Shown one piece after another: positions 11,340-22,850 of a DNA stretch of 64,000 nt. Source of the DNA: Asterella californica (lineage: Eukaryota; Streptophyta; Marchantiopsida; Marchantiales; Aytoniaceae); assembly GCA_036924285.1 (NCBI GenBank), contig JAYKYS010000001.1, positions 33,045,501 through 33,109,500 on the forward strand, written 5' to 3'. The first letter of the stretch is position 1. Each line of letters begins with the position of its first letter. The notes under the pieces are model-generated. The model saw only the letters and a program-made list of their open reading frames with translations, was not told the origin of the DNA and did not search any database. The translations under genes and the position numbers were made by a program.

Positions 11340-11930
11340 CCATAACGCAAATGATAAAGAGTCGAGATCACTCGCGCACCCTTTCGTTGCAGGCCTTCAC
11401 CAAAGCCTTCACAATGGGTGGATGACCACATTCACTCTTGGCGTTCTCTTTGGGGTTGTAAGTAGTTGTCAATGACAACCTCATCCCACGCCTTGCAAAG
11501 AATTCACGAGCCTCATGTGCATCTAACTCTCTCCAGTCTGCAGTGATCTTTCCCACACATCCATATCGACAAACAACCTCTTCCAAGAGAAATCTACATA
11601 CCCTTTCAGTTGTCTTTGTCCAAAGCACCCTACCCTCGACTTAATTTGAAAGATCTTCTCTAGCAAGTACCAAGTATCTCATCTGTCACAATCCAACCGG
11701 CATAATCACCAAGTCTACCACTCACTTGAAGTGGATTGTCAACGAGTAAGTCGAGTGTAATTCGTCACGATGTCAGATGTTCGAATACATCTGACATGTC
11801 AAACAAGACTCCACAAAAGATACAACATCCTTGTACATGTTTTTCCACCAATATCGCTTCTTTCATCTTGGTAAAAGTAGCTCAAATCCCTCAATGTCCA
11901 GCTCGAAGACTCTCATGAAATGCCTTGAGC
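11340..11930 (-). pseudogene. Integrase zinc-binding and catalytic core, family B
   Basis: Pieces of the integrase lie in several frames. Near 11930-11780 (minus) there is an H-x5-H-like segment and SCLTCQMYS, the HHCC zinc-binding module. The frame at 11628-11368 encodes RFLLEEVVCRYGCVGKI, then ITADWRELDAHEAREFFARRG and a YNPKENAKSE-GHP stretch. In the related copy at 61713-62306 the equivalent motif reads ITADRGEL, so the catalytic-Asp neighbourhood here carries an R-to-W change. Intervening stops leave it non-functional. Confidence 0.7.
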
Positions 11931-11935
11931 AACTT

Positions 11936-12640
11936 CTACTGATTTTCTTTGTCGCAAATCACTCTTAGCGGTATCCCACCTTTCTGCTTCGGTCGCTTCC
12001 AAAGAAACCCATCTTGCAACATGAAGTTGTAGGCCTTCCTTCGAACTCTCTGAAACCTCTCATCCATCCAAACTGTCTGCTTAACCATCGTACTAAGGTA
12101 CCTTCCGATGTCAAGCAAATCACCATCATACAATCCTTCAACAAACAACTCATCTTCTCTTCCTGTGTGTGCAATTGGATAGAACTTTGCACTCACGTCG
12201 TCAATATATTCAACCATCTCATCCTCCCCATCATACCGAGCTCGAGATAACATATCTGTCATCGGATTATCCTTTCCTGCAATATGTCTAAACTACGGGT
12301 TCAACGATTTGATATATGCGATCCATCGTAACATCGCAATATCAGGAGTTGAACAATTCATGATCATCCCTAACAACGGCAAGCAATCAGTGTCTACCAC
12401 CACTACTGCTCCAATCAAATACTCTTTCTCAGTTTTCATGATTGAAATAATATCCCACGGTTCTCTCTTCACTTGCGGGTAAGCACGTTGTCGAGCACTT
12501 AACACCTTCGCTCCGAATCTAACCGCAATATCCATCCTCATCATCCTGTCCTACTGCCCACCCGATTGCAACCGGACTTGTATCTACAGTAAGAACCACC
12601 AGCCTGACACCTTTGTAATCAATCCTTCTCAAAACTGGAG
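11936..12640 (-). pseudogene. RNase H and tether, family B
   Basis: Frames at 12544-12293 and 12262-11936 cover the gypsy RNase H C-terminal half: RFGAKVLSARQRAYPQVKRE, then CLPLLGMIMNCSTPDIAMLRW, TDMLSRARYDGEDEMVEYID and a linker toward the integrase zinc module. The N-terminal part (SPVAIGWAVGQDDEDG) is readable around 12590-12540 in another frame. The equivalent in the plus-strand copy is at 61298-61599. Stops and frame changes mark it as decayed. Confidence 0.7.
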
Positions 12641-12684
12641 AATATGATAGTATGTATATCCACCGCATCAATATGTTCTTCCTC

Positions 12685-14223
12685 TCATCTGAACTTATGA
12701 CCCTTACGCAACAAACCATATAATGGATCCGCCACATGCGCATAATGAGGAATCCAAATGTGATAGAATACACAAGCACCCAAAAATCTTCTTACTTCTG
12801 TCAACGAGTTGCAAACCTCCTTCATCCTCTCAATTGCATCCACTTTGTTCGGGTCTGGCTTCCGACCAAACGATCCACACAGATGATCAACGATCAAGAC
12901 TTCTCTAGCACCAAATGTAGACTTCGCACGTGATAGCGTGAGATGAACTTCCTCAAGTCGAGATAGGATCTTCTCACAGTCTGCTATGTGATCCATGACA
13001 TATCGTCGACACCCTCTCTTATCTAATGCTTCATCCTTCTCATCCTCTACACATCCTTTGATGGGGATGTCATCCAAGAACGGCATCGTCTTTTCAAGGA
13101 TGAAGTCTCTTAGAACTCGATTCATCCTATTCATCATGTGTGCTACCGAGTTGATAGCTCTCTGTAGTAAAATACACATCCTTACCAACCCCAAAGGTGT
13201 CCTCATTGTCGTGAAGCTTCTGCTCTCTTCCGCTAGTTGAAATTGATCATACCTTGGGTAAAGATCTCTCATTGAGTAAATTGCTCTTCATGCAAACGCT
13301 TCAGCAAACTCATCCACAATCGGCCTCATCCCAACATTTATGATCGTTACTGCGTTCACTGGTTGCATGTCTTGGTTGAACCGCAGCGACTCATTCTTCT
13401 TAGGCATTGTAAACCATCTGCTCGAATACGATGCAAACAACAGCTCCAAGATCTTCATCCGCATCTTCTCCTTCAGCAACTCCACTAGTTTAGGCAAGTG
13501 AGTCCGCGGTACTGGAATTGGTCTGAGGTTCCATGGCACATGCGGTACCGTGAAGATAGCCATCAGAGTAACAACGTACGGGTCTACACACCCAATCTCA
13601 TGTGGTTCAAAGACAAATGCTTTCTCATGTCGTGAAAGCATCTCCTTGAAGCACATCCTCTCTTCTGGTAGAAGAGACCCATCAGATCCTATCTTCAGCT
13701 CTTCAGGGGTCTTCTCCGTGAACTTGTGTCTTATCTTTGCAGGATCTCTCAAACTCTTCTCTCTTGAAGCTCGATCTATCTGTTGGTTAGTGTCTTGTGG
13801 CAAAGGACCAACAACTGGCTTTATCTTCTTATCCACTGTCTTGTACCTTGTCTCAACTCGAACCTCCGGTGCACGGAATGATTCGATCACCGAATAGACC
13901 TCCCTTGAATGAATCTGCACAACCTTATCCATCTTCTCCCATCCAGTAGACATGATCTCTCGCAAAGGATCCTCCAACCCATCCTCTTCATAAACACCAG
14001 AAATCCATTCATCTCCTTCTAGCTCATCGAGCTCTTTCAACATCAACTCAAAATCACGCAAATATTTTTGTTCTTTTCTTCTCAGCTCTTCTACCTTCTT
14101 GTAGGTAGCAATCCCACACTCTGAAAACCCAACAAACCTTGTATAAAAGACACTATCTCCATCGAGCGAGAGTACCTTCTCTTGCACACCACCACAATCC
14201 CGCTCTATAGTGGTACTCAACAA
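12685..14223 (-). pseudogene. Reverse transcriptase with N-terminal linker, family B
   Basis: The frame at 14223-13288 gives a charged linker. It then reaches the RT entry segment (FTVPHVPWNLRPIPVPRTHL, fingers KKNESLRFNQDMQPVNAVTI) before stopping at 13288. The frame at 13272-12685 continues with DLYPRYDQFQLAEESR (motif A region), MRTPLGLVRMCILLQRAINS (motif B region), PFLDDIPIKG (the YxDD box as FLDD), SRAKSTFG and VRRFLGACVFYHIWIP. So motifs A to E are all traceable. A stop near 13275 and indels break the chain. The FLDD box is intact, so decay is by frame loss rather than active-site loss. Confidence 0.75.
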
Positions 14224-14640
14224 AAATCCTTGAATTCTTCACTCACCCTTGGAAGTGATTTCTCCCTCCGACGATCTTGATTGCGCTCGTGATTGGACGA
14301 TACAATCAAGAATTGTACTGCTCTCGTCTCATCTTGACTTTGGATCCTAGCATAAACTGATCTGTTGTCCAATACCTTTGTCTTCATTCGAGTTGCTATG
14401 ATGAAAGGTTGACCAAGAATGAGCAGGTATGATGTTGTTTCTTGAACAAAGAAGTTTTGCTCGATAGCAATATCATCTACGCGCACTCTGATGTCTGGAC
14501 AAGCTCCATACAAGTCTCCTCTTGTGTTGTTAGCTGCTCTTATGACCCACCCATGCTCTGTGTCGATCGGTCAGTTCTTCCTCTTGTACAGCTCCTTCGA
14601 CATGATGTTGATTCGACTCGACGTTCTCGTCTCCGCTCAT
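14217..14640 (-). pseudogene. Protease remnant fused near gag start, family B
   Basis: From 14640 (minus) a gag-like start runs only some 30 codons. It then meets the 98-residue frame at 14513-14217, whose VRVDDIAIEQNFFVQETTSY and LILGQPFIIATRMK are the C-terminal half of a retropepsin. The DSG-type active-site half and all of the capsid and nucleocapsid are missing, so a deletion of well over 1 kb joined gag start to mid-protease. Confidence 0.6.
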
Positions 14641-14722
14641 GACTGTCAATCTCTTCTTCAAGGTTCAAACACAGAAGAAATCTCCACCCCAAACCTTCAC
14701 GTCGAGTTCACCACCGATGTCA

Positions 14723-16721
14723 TGTCGGATATTGCATGAAGGATGTCCAAGAAAATGCAAAGTTCCTAGCTGTGGAGATGTGGTGTGCTGAACAGAGACA
14801 AGAAAGACACAAACACGCACGAAAACAAACGTCGCTGCTATATATACCAACTCTCAATGTATGTACACTGCCGGTTCTTTCTTCCTAAGAATACAAAACT
14901 GAGAAACAGACTAGAGCGGTCCGTAATCTGCTTCAAAACCCCCTAAAATGAATCCTTGAATCTCAACCCAGACTCAAAACTATCGATGCGTAACTCAAAG
15001 CAAGAGAAACAAAAAGAGCTAACAAAAAGAGCTGCACCAACACCATACGATTCAAACCCAAGTCCAAACAGCATTCATGTACAAGCTCTTAGCTAAAGCT
15101 AGCTACCATAAGTTGTACATAACCAACCGGAACTCTAACGAACTCAAAAAGACAAAACCCATAGCGAAGGAACCGAACAAAGCCTATCTGAGGACTTTCT
15201 CCTTTTGCCAAGCGGTCTTCAGATGTCGATAGGGTCTCCTTCCCTGACTCTGTTGGCCCAACAAACCTTCAGATCCGACTCCCAACAGCCGAGATATCGC
15301 CAATTTTCGGTCGCAGACGATCGAACTTTCAGAAACTCCTCCCTGTGGTTTAAAACCGCACACACCGCACAAACAGATTGTCTGAACTGATATCCGTCTT
15401 CTTTGGCAGGTAGATCTAGCTACCCTGAACCCAACGAGACTCTAAACAAGCCGTTTGGAGTTCCTCTTGCAAAACCACGCAAGAAATTTGGTCGCAGGTT
15501 GTAAAAAATTGACGTAAATCAGCTCCCTGCGACTCAAACTTGCTCATCACACCCAAACCAACAATCCAATCCACACATGGTCTTCTCTTATGCGTAGATA
15601 AAGACTCACTGATCGCGTAGGCATCAAGCACGAAGAGCTTTGCTCACCGATCGCGAAGAACAAATCAATCTCAGGTCGCAGGCGAATGAAGATCTGATGT
15701 AAGCGCTTCACTGCGAGCCAATTTCACTCAGAACTCCCAAACCACCCGATGAAACTTCGTATCATCTTCAATTTCCTGAAGAACTCGTTGTTTTGATCTT
15801 GATGGATCCAAGGACAGCAAGTTTGGACTCCGGAACGGCCGAACGGTCCAACTCTCCTTCAAATCTCCTCCTTGTGTCTCAATTTCTCTCAGAACACAAC
15901 CCCCGATCCATCTCTTCACAAACCGTCTTAACCCACACGTAGCCTGCACAGATCTGAACCCAATGACACCTTGCGCGCGTGTATTGGATTTTCCAATTTT
16001 CCAAAACGTCCACCGACAAGTCGTAGAAACAAGTTGACCCCTTAAGCTGCCCCCTTATGTCAGTCTCCGTACGTACAAGTTCTCTTCAATAATGAGGACG
16101 CAGGCCCCTTGCGTCCTTAGTATAGCGCTTGGAGCTGCAAATACCCAGTCAGCAAGTAAACTAAGGCCTAGCTTGATTTTCCCTTCTTTCAAGTCGCATA
16201 ACTTCTCCAGTAGGTGTCCAAATGAAGTAGACAAGATGCCCATGGAAAGCTGACAACGAGCTCTACCCATCTATGTGATGAAAGTGAAGATCCGAAGTTG
16301 TGCCAAAAGCTCGTAAGCTGAGGCCCAGCTTGTTTTCTCCATCTTTCGAGTCTTGTAACTTCTCCACTAGGCGTCCAAACAAAGTAGACAAAGTGCCTAT
16401 GAAAAGCTGACAAGGAGCTCTATCCACTGATGCAATAAAAGCGAAGATCTGAAGTTGTGCCAAAAGCCCGTAAACTGAGGCCTAGCTTGTTTTCTCCATC
16501 TTTCGAGTCTTGTAAGTTCTCCACTAGACGTCAATGAAGTAGACAAAATGCCTATAGAAAGCTGACAACGATCTCTACACCTCTATGCAATGAAAATGGA
16601 GATCTGAAATGATGTCAAAAGTCCGTAAAGCTAGAGCCTAGCTTGTCTTTCTCATGAGTGTCTTTGGAGCGACAAGCATCGAAGTCCGAATTTCAGATAG
16701 GAGCCGATCCACGACACGACA
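14723..16721 (-). repeat. 5' LTR, family B
   Basis: About 1,999 bp, starting TGTCGTGTCGTGGATCGG at 16721 on the minus strand and ending near 14723. A candidate primer-binding sequence, TGGTGAACTCGACGTG, follows (complement of about 14698-14713). Its 158-bp internal array is at 16155-16640. It matches the LTR at 7560-9560 in length and order. Confidence 0.75.
14839..14846 (-). promoter_or_regulatory. TATA box of family B LTR
   Basis: TATATATA lies about 115 bp before the 3' end of the LTR, so the R-U5 part would be short and U3 about 1.85 kb. The same position in the copy at 7560-9560 keeps TATATA (7672-7677). Confidence 0.45.
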
Positions 16722-17526
16722 ACGTGAAGCACACCCTCGATTTGGTACCTTAGCTTCTGATGGATCTGGCAGACTTCAGTCCTCTCTGACCGGACATCAC
16801 TTCCAGCAGGTTCTCCATGCACTCTTAGTGGATCCTTCCATCTCACGAGATACTAGAGCTCGACTCTGCTCTTGTTCGGACAAGGACGTAGGCTCCTGAT
16901 TCATAGCTCGACCTTGCATTAGAGCATTTTGACTCGCACCGACTATCTTCTCTATAACGATGAGGTTCCGCCTAGGCTTGGTCCAGCCTGCTGTTTCGGC
17001 ACTATCCACCTGCGAGTGCGATATCTCACTCGACACCTCGAGTCGTCACCTTGCTCGGTGTCCTCACGGTGAAGAACGGATAGCTATCCACGATGTCATC
17101 AAGGACGTCGTGTTTGCCTTAGCACGGGAGAGCGGTCACATGACATGAAGAGAGCGTTGGTATATCTTTCAGACGGGAGGATCAGTGAGAGCTGACCTGT
17201 ACATGATTAAGGAGGATCATGTCTTAGTGGCTGATGTGGTTGTCACGGATCCGACACGAGACTCAGTGGCGGCACAAGTGATCACCCATCTCTCAAGATG
17301 GGCGACAAGCGTGACGGCAACAGCGAAGGTGATCAAATATAAGAGTATGCAAGTGGGACATCGCTTTATCCCCTTAGCATTAGAAATATACGGATCGACA
17401 ACTTTGGAGTTCGACGCTTTTCTCCGAGATTGTGCCAGAGCCTACCATGAGAGACGTCTGAGGGTACCACTTTTTCTTTCTTTCTGTACTACGTTTTTTA
17501 GGCAGCGAGTTTCCATTGCTCTCTAG
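16722..17526 (+). pseudogene. LINE ORF C-terminus with restriction-like endonuclease domain
   Basis: A plus-strand coding remnant. After a segment with two in-frame TGA/TAG breaks (around 16899 and 16930) it reads RFRLGLVQPAVSALS and then a C-x-C ... H-x3-C zinc knuckle (CECD ... RHLARC). Next comes VIKDVVFALARESGH. A PD-(D/E)XK-like pattern follows: RADLYMIKEDHVLVADVVVT, KVIKYKSMQ and FIPLALEIYGSTTLEFDAFL. The knuckle plus R-D ... DV-VT ... K-KY ... F-P-A-E-YG is the C-terminal restriction-like endonuclease of R2/Dualen-type non-LTR retrotransposons, which nicks the target DNA before reverse transcription. The RT domain is absent: the left edge coincides with the family B LTR end at 16721. 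A TGA also interrupts it near 17146. Confidence 0.6.
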
Positions 17527-17830
17527 AGAGTTTTAGTAGGCACCATCTAAAGGAGGGCAATCGCAATAGATGATGCTTCTTCATGTGCACCTGTTGTATA
17601 TAGAGATACTGACCTTCTGGTCTCCGACATTATAAGTGCGATAGACGATTTTAGAGTTATCGATAGTGGGGCTTAGTCCCGATGTTTTTCCTTTCGGGGT
17701 GGTAGTTGCTTAGCCCTTCGGATCCTTCTTTCTCTTGTGAGGCTTGATGGGGTCTTCCCATCCGTTTGCTATTCATTGGGTCGTGTTTTTCTCCCCAAAT
17801 AGCAATACTGAAAACGATTAGCACAACTCG
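17527..17830 (+). other. Probable 3' UTR of the LINE
   Basis: Non-coding sequence between the LINE frame and the edge of the eIF3m pseudogene, containing short pyrimidine-rich blocks and CCCTTCGG/CCTTTCGGGG inverted phrases near 17688-17722. The exact LINE end cannot be fixed; I place it near 17800-17830 (CCCCAAATAGCAATAC). Confidence 0.35.
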
Positions 17831-17869
17831 TAACATGTATTCACCGCATAAACGAGATCCAACACGACC

Positions 17870-18858
17870 TGCAATAAACAGAAGAAGAGAAACCTCCTCT
17901 GAGGGACTACTAAAAAAGACATCTATGATTTGACACTAAAATCCTAACGAAGGAATAAAATGACTTTATTGACTTCTCATTAATTTCATGTTAACCCTCA
18001 GCAATCCAAGAAATGGAATACGACAATCAAGTGGTGTTTCGACAGTAATAAATACACCCCGATGAGTTCATTTCCATCTGCCAGTACCGCAGTACCTGGA
18101 ACATGTCAGGTGCCTTGACAAACTCAATAATTGCCGTAACAGCTTCTTCCTTTGCTTCGCTTGCCGTTGCCGCGTCCTCTCCGATGAAAGTCACCAAATA
18201 TTCCACCAGAAATACAAAAGACTCTTTTCCTGACCTGTCGTGCCAAAAACTGAAATAATCAGCTGGCGAAGGTGGAGAAAGAAACAATGTCACACTCGGA
18301 CATCGATGGAGTTGTTTGGGGGCCTAATTCTGTAAATGCGTCATAAATAAAATTATTTAGGAAACAATCTGAAGCTCTGTGCATTACCCTTTTGCTTCCT
18401 TCAAAATATTTGTTGCAGTGAGATATAGTTCGCTTCTCACTATTACCAATATTCCGTTCGTTGATAAAAGTATCAAGGCGCTTCAGCGACGGGATGATCA
18501 GCTCAATGACCTTCCCCAGAAGTACTAGTTCCAGTGCACGTTTGAAGATCAGGAAACGACCATAGGGTGTTCCGATCATGTTGTACAGGTCCAAACAAAC
18601 ATAAGCCTTCTTCACATCGCTTCAGACTCCACACCACAAGCTGAGCTCCTCAAGTGAAAACAAAATTAAGAAATTGTCAGGAAACGAGCCTCAGATGACG
18701 AGGATGCTCATAACCTTACATTCTGAGCCATAAGGCAGGTCTTTCTACGAGCTGCATAAGCAGCTTATTAACTATCTGATCAGCCATTTCAAGTGCCTCA
18801 TTTGGACTTTGTGCTTTATTTAACAGGTTACAAATAACGGTAAATATGCACTCCAAAT
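17870..18858 (-). pseudogene. EIF3M: eIF3m-like gene fragment (PCI-domain translation factor subunit)
   Basis: eIF3m is a PCI-domain subunit of the eIF3 complex, which organises the 40S ribosome during translation start. Three minus-strand exons match the plant protein in order. Exon a (18858-18720) reads DLECIFTVICNLL ... EALEMADQIV. Exon b (about 18609-18388) reads LYNMIGTPYGRFLIF, then GKVIELIIPSLKRLDTF. Exon c (18249-18096) reads GEDAATASEAKEEAVTAIIE and FVKAPDMFQ before a CAG|GTACTG donor. GT and AG sites flank each. Damage: in exon b the frame shifts after SEKRT, since YLTATNILKEAK continues in another frame. The next exon (acceptor TTGCAG near 17870) keeps only a vestige of the DLLD segment, and the rest of the PCI domain is missing where the LINE tail begins. 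The N-terminal exons were not found to the right. Most likely a truncated, decayed copy. Confidence 0.75.
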
Positions 18859-19633
18859 CTGCAAACAAAAGACGAGAAACAAATCAAACGCTTACTTAAA
18901 TGCACTTCTTCCTCTTCTATTTACTACCCTGTTTTCACTGTTCTGCATAACATGTGCTATGTTCTGCCTACGATGATCCCTAGTGAATGCACCCCGCACC
19001 TAATTATCATGCATGTGTCAAGCATGCACGTATACACGCTTATCTAGCATGAACCTCAACGTAGTCGTTGAGTTATCCGTCACAACTGTTATGATCTTAA
19101 ACGGACTATTTGTGGTCTGGGTTACCCAGACCTGTCATTTGAACTAAACAGAGACAGCGGAACTGATTAGTCCGGGTAATCCAAATCAATCTTTGTACGC
19201 TGATACTGTATGTATTTGTACACAAAATACAACATTCGGTATATCTATAGAAAGATCTCGTGAAGCATAACAAGCCTGAAAAAAATTTTGTAACTTCATT
19301 TCGTAACAAGAGAGAAATTTGAAGATGAAAATTCAGGTATTCTGGTCTCCGCGCTCACTGCACTGACAAAGAATATTTTTCAAATTTGGATTTGATTTTT
19401 TTCTGAGCACATGCCCGAATATCACAGAGCAACTCCAAACAAGTTTTTGGTTTCACCCTAGAATCCACGACTAGCCGTAGAGAGAAGACCGAGACAATCA
19501 ACGAACAGGGTTGCAAACCGGACGGCCGATGCCACATTACATAACCATGTAGCACCCTTATCACTTTTCTAAATGGGGGCCCCTCCTTCCGTTGACGCTT
19601 GCACTGTGCACTACATACGTGAGTTCTCAAACC

Positions 19634-19702
<69 letters not shown>

Positions 19703-20379
19703 ATTTTCTTTTCTGTAAATGAAAACCAGCCACTAACTTGATTTCCTCATTATTTTTGTGAAGCCTCCTCCTACCTGATAAGTTTTCCGACCAAGTGCCA
19801 GGTATTTTCTTTCCTAGTCATTTTATTATTTTAATTTTTTGAATAGTGTTGGTTATTTCTCTTAGAATATTGAATGTTACATTGCAGTTTGGGCTATTGT
19901 GTTTCATACCCTTTTATAAACTTATTGTTTTCTAATTTCTTTGATTTCTCTAATTTCTCTGAATTTGATTTTTGACAGCGAGGTATTATCCATCTTCTCT
20001 CCATGTTTTCCATTTATTATTTTTGTTCCGTACTTGGTTTGAGAACTAATTTATTTTCTCACCTACAGTTCATTGGCTGAAGCTATAGTAGGGTTTTCAT
20101 CTAATATTTGTGAATATTCATTGTTCTTGTTGATGAATTCATAACTCATGAGATAAAATACTTTTTATTTTCTCTACTTAGTATTCACTCATTTCTTATC
20201 TACGAAAGTTTTGACTAAATATTTTGTAATGATTTTTATTGAGTAATTTGTATAACAAAATCCGAAACAATATATGTCTGATGGATGTATCAATTCTTTT
20301 CCTAACGCGGTTGGCTGATGACATAAATTTGAGATATTTCAGTCATGACGGAATGACGGTGAGGACAATTTCCTTCTGA
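18859..20379. other. Non-coding stretch, no gene seen
   Basis: I looked for the missing eIF3m 5' exons on the minus strand and found none I could support. The part right of 19700 is AT-rich with long T runs. The only distinct feature is the CT microsatellite listed separately. Confidence 0.4.
19636..19702 (+). repeat. (CT)n microsatellite
   Basis: About 67 bases of CT dinucleotides with a single TT interruption near 19687. Length is probably polymorphic. Confidence 0.95.
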
Positions 20380-22475
20380 TAATGTCGATTATCATAGGAG
20401 AAGGCACCCTAGTGGTTCACAAGTTATCCGCATTCCGGAGGATTTGTTAGACATGTACGAGCGGTTGCGAAACGCTTTGGGACTTGGAGTTACACACGCT
20501 CAAGTGTTGAGGTGGTTGTAGGATGGTGCAGCCGATCGCATAGATGCATTGGAGAGAGCTCGTGCAGAACATATCGCAATGCCTGTGGATGAGCGAGATG
20601 AGTTCGGAGTTGAGCTGGAGGAGCCAAATGATTGTTGATGGTAGTCAGTCAATAGTCCCAAACAGTCAACAAGAGCATAGGATTGTTGCGAGTGCACCGG
20701 GCATGGCTAGAGAAGCATCGCATGATGAGTTGGAGGAGGAGCAGATTTTAGAGATCGATGATGTGCCACGTACGCGACAGCCGTCCGAGTATGGACTTTG
20801 GAGTCGAGAGAAGATTGTGGAGTTTTGCGAGGTCTTCCATGTGAAATGTCTTCACTTGGGGTGTGTGTTGTATTGCACAACTCCTGTGATCACAGAGTTG
20901 CAAAAATGTTGGCAGTTAAAGTTTGGCTGTGATGTGGATCACACAGCAGTCTTCGTGACAAGAGAAATGGAGATTGATCATGGATCATCGCATATGATTG
21001 CACAAATATACCAAGCTGCATTGTGTGCAGGTCTAAGTTACACTTCAGTTGCTAGTATGTTAGACATAATGAGACTACATGTTCCCACTGAGACTCATTG
21101 GTATGACTTCCAAAGCGGAGTTGGACTAGTTGTTGGATGATGCAGTGCAGTTTTGTCGTTATGAGAGGACGCCAAGACGACATTGCACTTGACATTGTTG
21201 TCTTCTACCAGTACATTTGTATCACTTTTCAAATTTTGTGGTCTTCTGATTATTAGAATGACATATTTATTATTCTATGCTTATAATGTGATAATGATTT
21301 AAATTTTCTTTGTGGCGTGCAGAACCATTAGTGTTATATGTTGACTGTAGATGGGACTCGTCACGCAATGGTTACCATGGATCGGTTCCATTCATCAATG
21401 CTGCCGACAATCATGTGGTTGAAATGATTACAATGACTCGGATGGAGGTTGAGAGCTCTTGGAGGATTGAGACAGCATCTATCAAAAAAGACATTGAGCA
21501 ATTGCTCGAGAAAGGCATACACATCAGCGAGATTATCCATGATGATAATCATGCTGTCGATACGATTATTGAAAAATAATATTTCAATATTTTTAGAATA
21601 TTTTAAATTAGATTATACTATTTTACTATTTGTTTTTCATTTATTATTCATTAGATAGAATATATTTATTATTACTCTCATAGTCACATATTTTTCACTA
21701 TGATGTAGACATAAGATATGCAACCAAAAGGATCTTTGGGGCACAAATACAAAGGTATTGTGACCAAGTTCAAGAAGGAGTTACAGGATGCACGGATGTC
21801 GACTAGTGATCGTGTTATCCATGATGCTCGGAGTCGAAGGGAGCTTGCAGTATTTTCGATCGCTCAACTAAAGGTTTTTTGTCGAACGACTGGTCTTTCG
21901 ATACCAAGATCGAAGACAGTGCTTGTGAACAGGGTTGCAGAGCATCTTGCACTTCCAACCGAAGAGTATTGGGAAGTTGAGCACACTTGCAGTTCAAGTA
22001 CCCAGAGCTTGCAGCACAAGACATTGCGTACAAACTCAAGTCTTGGATATATACATGCGCGCGTAGTTGTAGTGAACGATAATGTTTTTTTACATCAAAT
22101 GGCTCCAGAGTTTACATTATAGTGTTGTTTCGTTACATTTGAATATCATATAGCGTAATCTTCTTACATCTCTTTATTTTTCATATTCTCATGAGAGATA
22201 CCGATCTAGGACTAATGATTTTGGACATCTTGACTGCAGCTTCGCATTGGGCTGGTGATCATTCGGATTGCAAATTACTCCCTGGTGATCGTGAATGTTC
22301 ATCATATGCATTCGAAAAAGGTGCAAGATATCCACACGATGGGACCACACATCATGCTTTGTTGTGGAAGTCAGAATACGAAAAGGCCCGAAGACGACAT
22401 CATCAGCAAGAAGTTAGGGCGTTGTGGAAGGACAAGGTGACAGCCAGAGTTCAAGAGGCTCTTCATCGATTATGA
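20380..22475 (+). pseudogene. Decayed DDE-transposase-like gene with SAP domain
   Basis: Coding pieces in order. The first, from about 20400, holds RIPEDLLDMYERLRNALGLG and a LERARAEHIAMP helix with an early TAG. Next, 20640-21140 holds SEYGLWSREKIVEFCEVFHV, FVTREMEIDHGSSHM and YQAALCAGLSYTSVASML. After a TGCAG acceptor, 21323-21579 holds VDCRWDSSRNGYHGSVPFIN, VVEMITMTRMEVESSWRIE and IIHDDNHAVDT. At 21718-22070 lies a SAP module (FSIAQLKVFCRTTGLSIPRS, then RVAEHLALP). Finally 22191-22475 holds ASHWAGDHSDC and GDRECSSYAFEKGARYP. The spaced D-R-DS ... DD layout and the GDH-x2-C ending resemble large eukaryotic DDE transposase families (IS4EU/Kolobok-like by general look), but I cannot assign one. 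Frameshifts near 21112 and 21985 and several stops show decay. Confidence 0.45.
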
Positions 22476-22850
22476 GCTCCTATCGAGCCCGGAATATCTA
22501 TGGTGGACAGTTGTCTTAACGAAATGGTAGGCCAATGAAATTAGCATCAAACCGAGATGATCGAACATGGAAAAACCAATCTAGGTAACACAAGCACTTT
22601 TAACTAACAATTGTAGAATTGCAAACTCCAAAGGAAAGAAATTAGGAGAATCTCAATTGGTAGTCCCAGAGAGGGAGTTGCACAAATAAACAGAAAAGGA
22701 CTAGAAAGGAACGTCTCGGTCGAAGGAAACCCGAGTAGACAACAGGTCTTAGCATGCTGACTATCCATTTCTATTCTAAAGTGTAGGTCATGTTTGATCT
22801 AAACCTCCTCCTAGTGTGAGAACTTCTCCTTTAATTCACTCGGATTGAAC
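22476..22850. other. Spacer between transposase relic and LTR
   Basis: No gene seen. It may include the 3' end of the transposon; I could not find its terminal inverted repeats by eye. Confidence 0.35.

Larger units (their letters stand above)
10081..16721 (-). mobile_element. Decayed family B Ty3/gypsy element
   Basis: On the minus strand the order is 5' LTR (16721 to 14723), a start of gag near 14640, protease remnant, RT, RNase H, integrase (14513 to 10768), a polypurine stretch (complement of 10681-10694, AGGAGGTGGA) and the first 600 bp of a 3' LTR (10680 to about 10081). This RT-RNase H-integrase order defines Ty3/gypsy. Most of gag is deleted, pol is split by many stops and frameshifts, and the 3' LTR is truncated. 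The left neighbour is another family B LTR and the right neighbour is a LINE tail. No target duplication can be checked because the left end is lost. Confidence 0.8.

Noticed and set aside
13550..13897. 115-codon plus-strand frame
   Set aside because: Antisense of the family B pol linker, which has clear homology on the minus strand.
19340..19702. Coding frame overlapping the CT run (minus strand)
   Set aside because: Low-complexity sequence keeps frames open by chance; the rest has no recognisable features.
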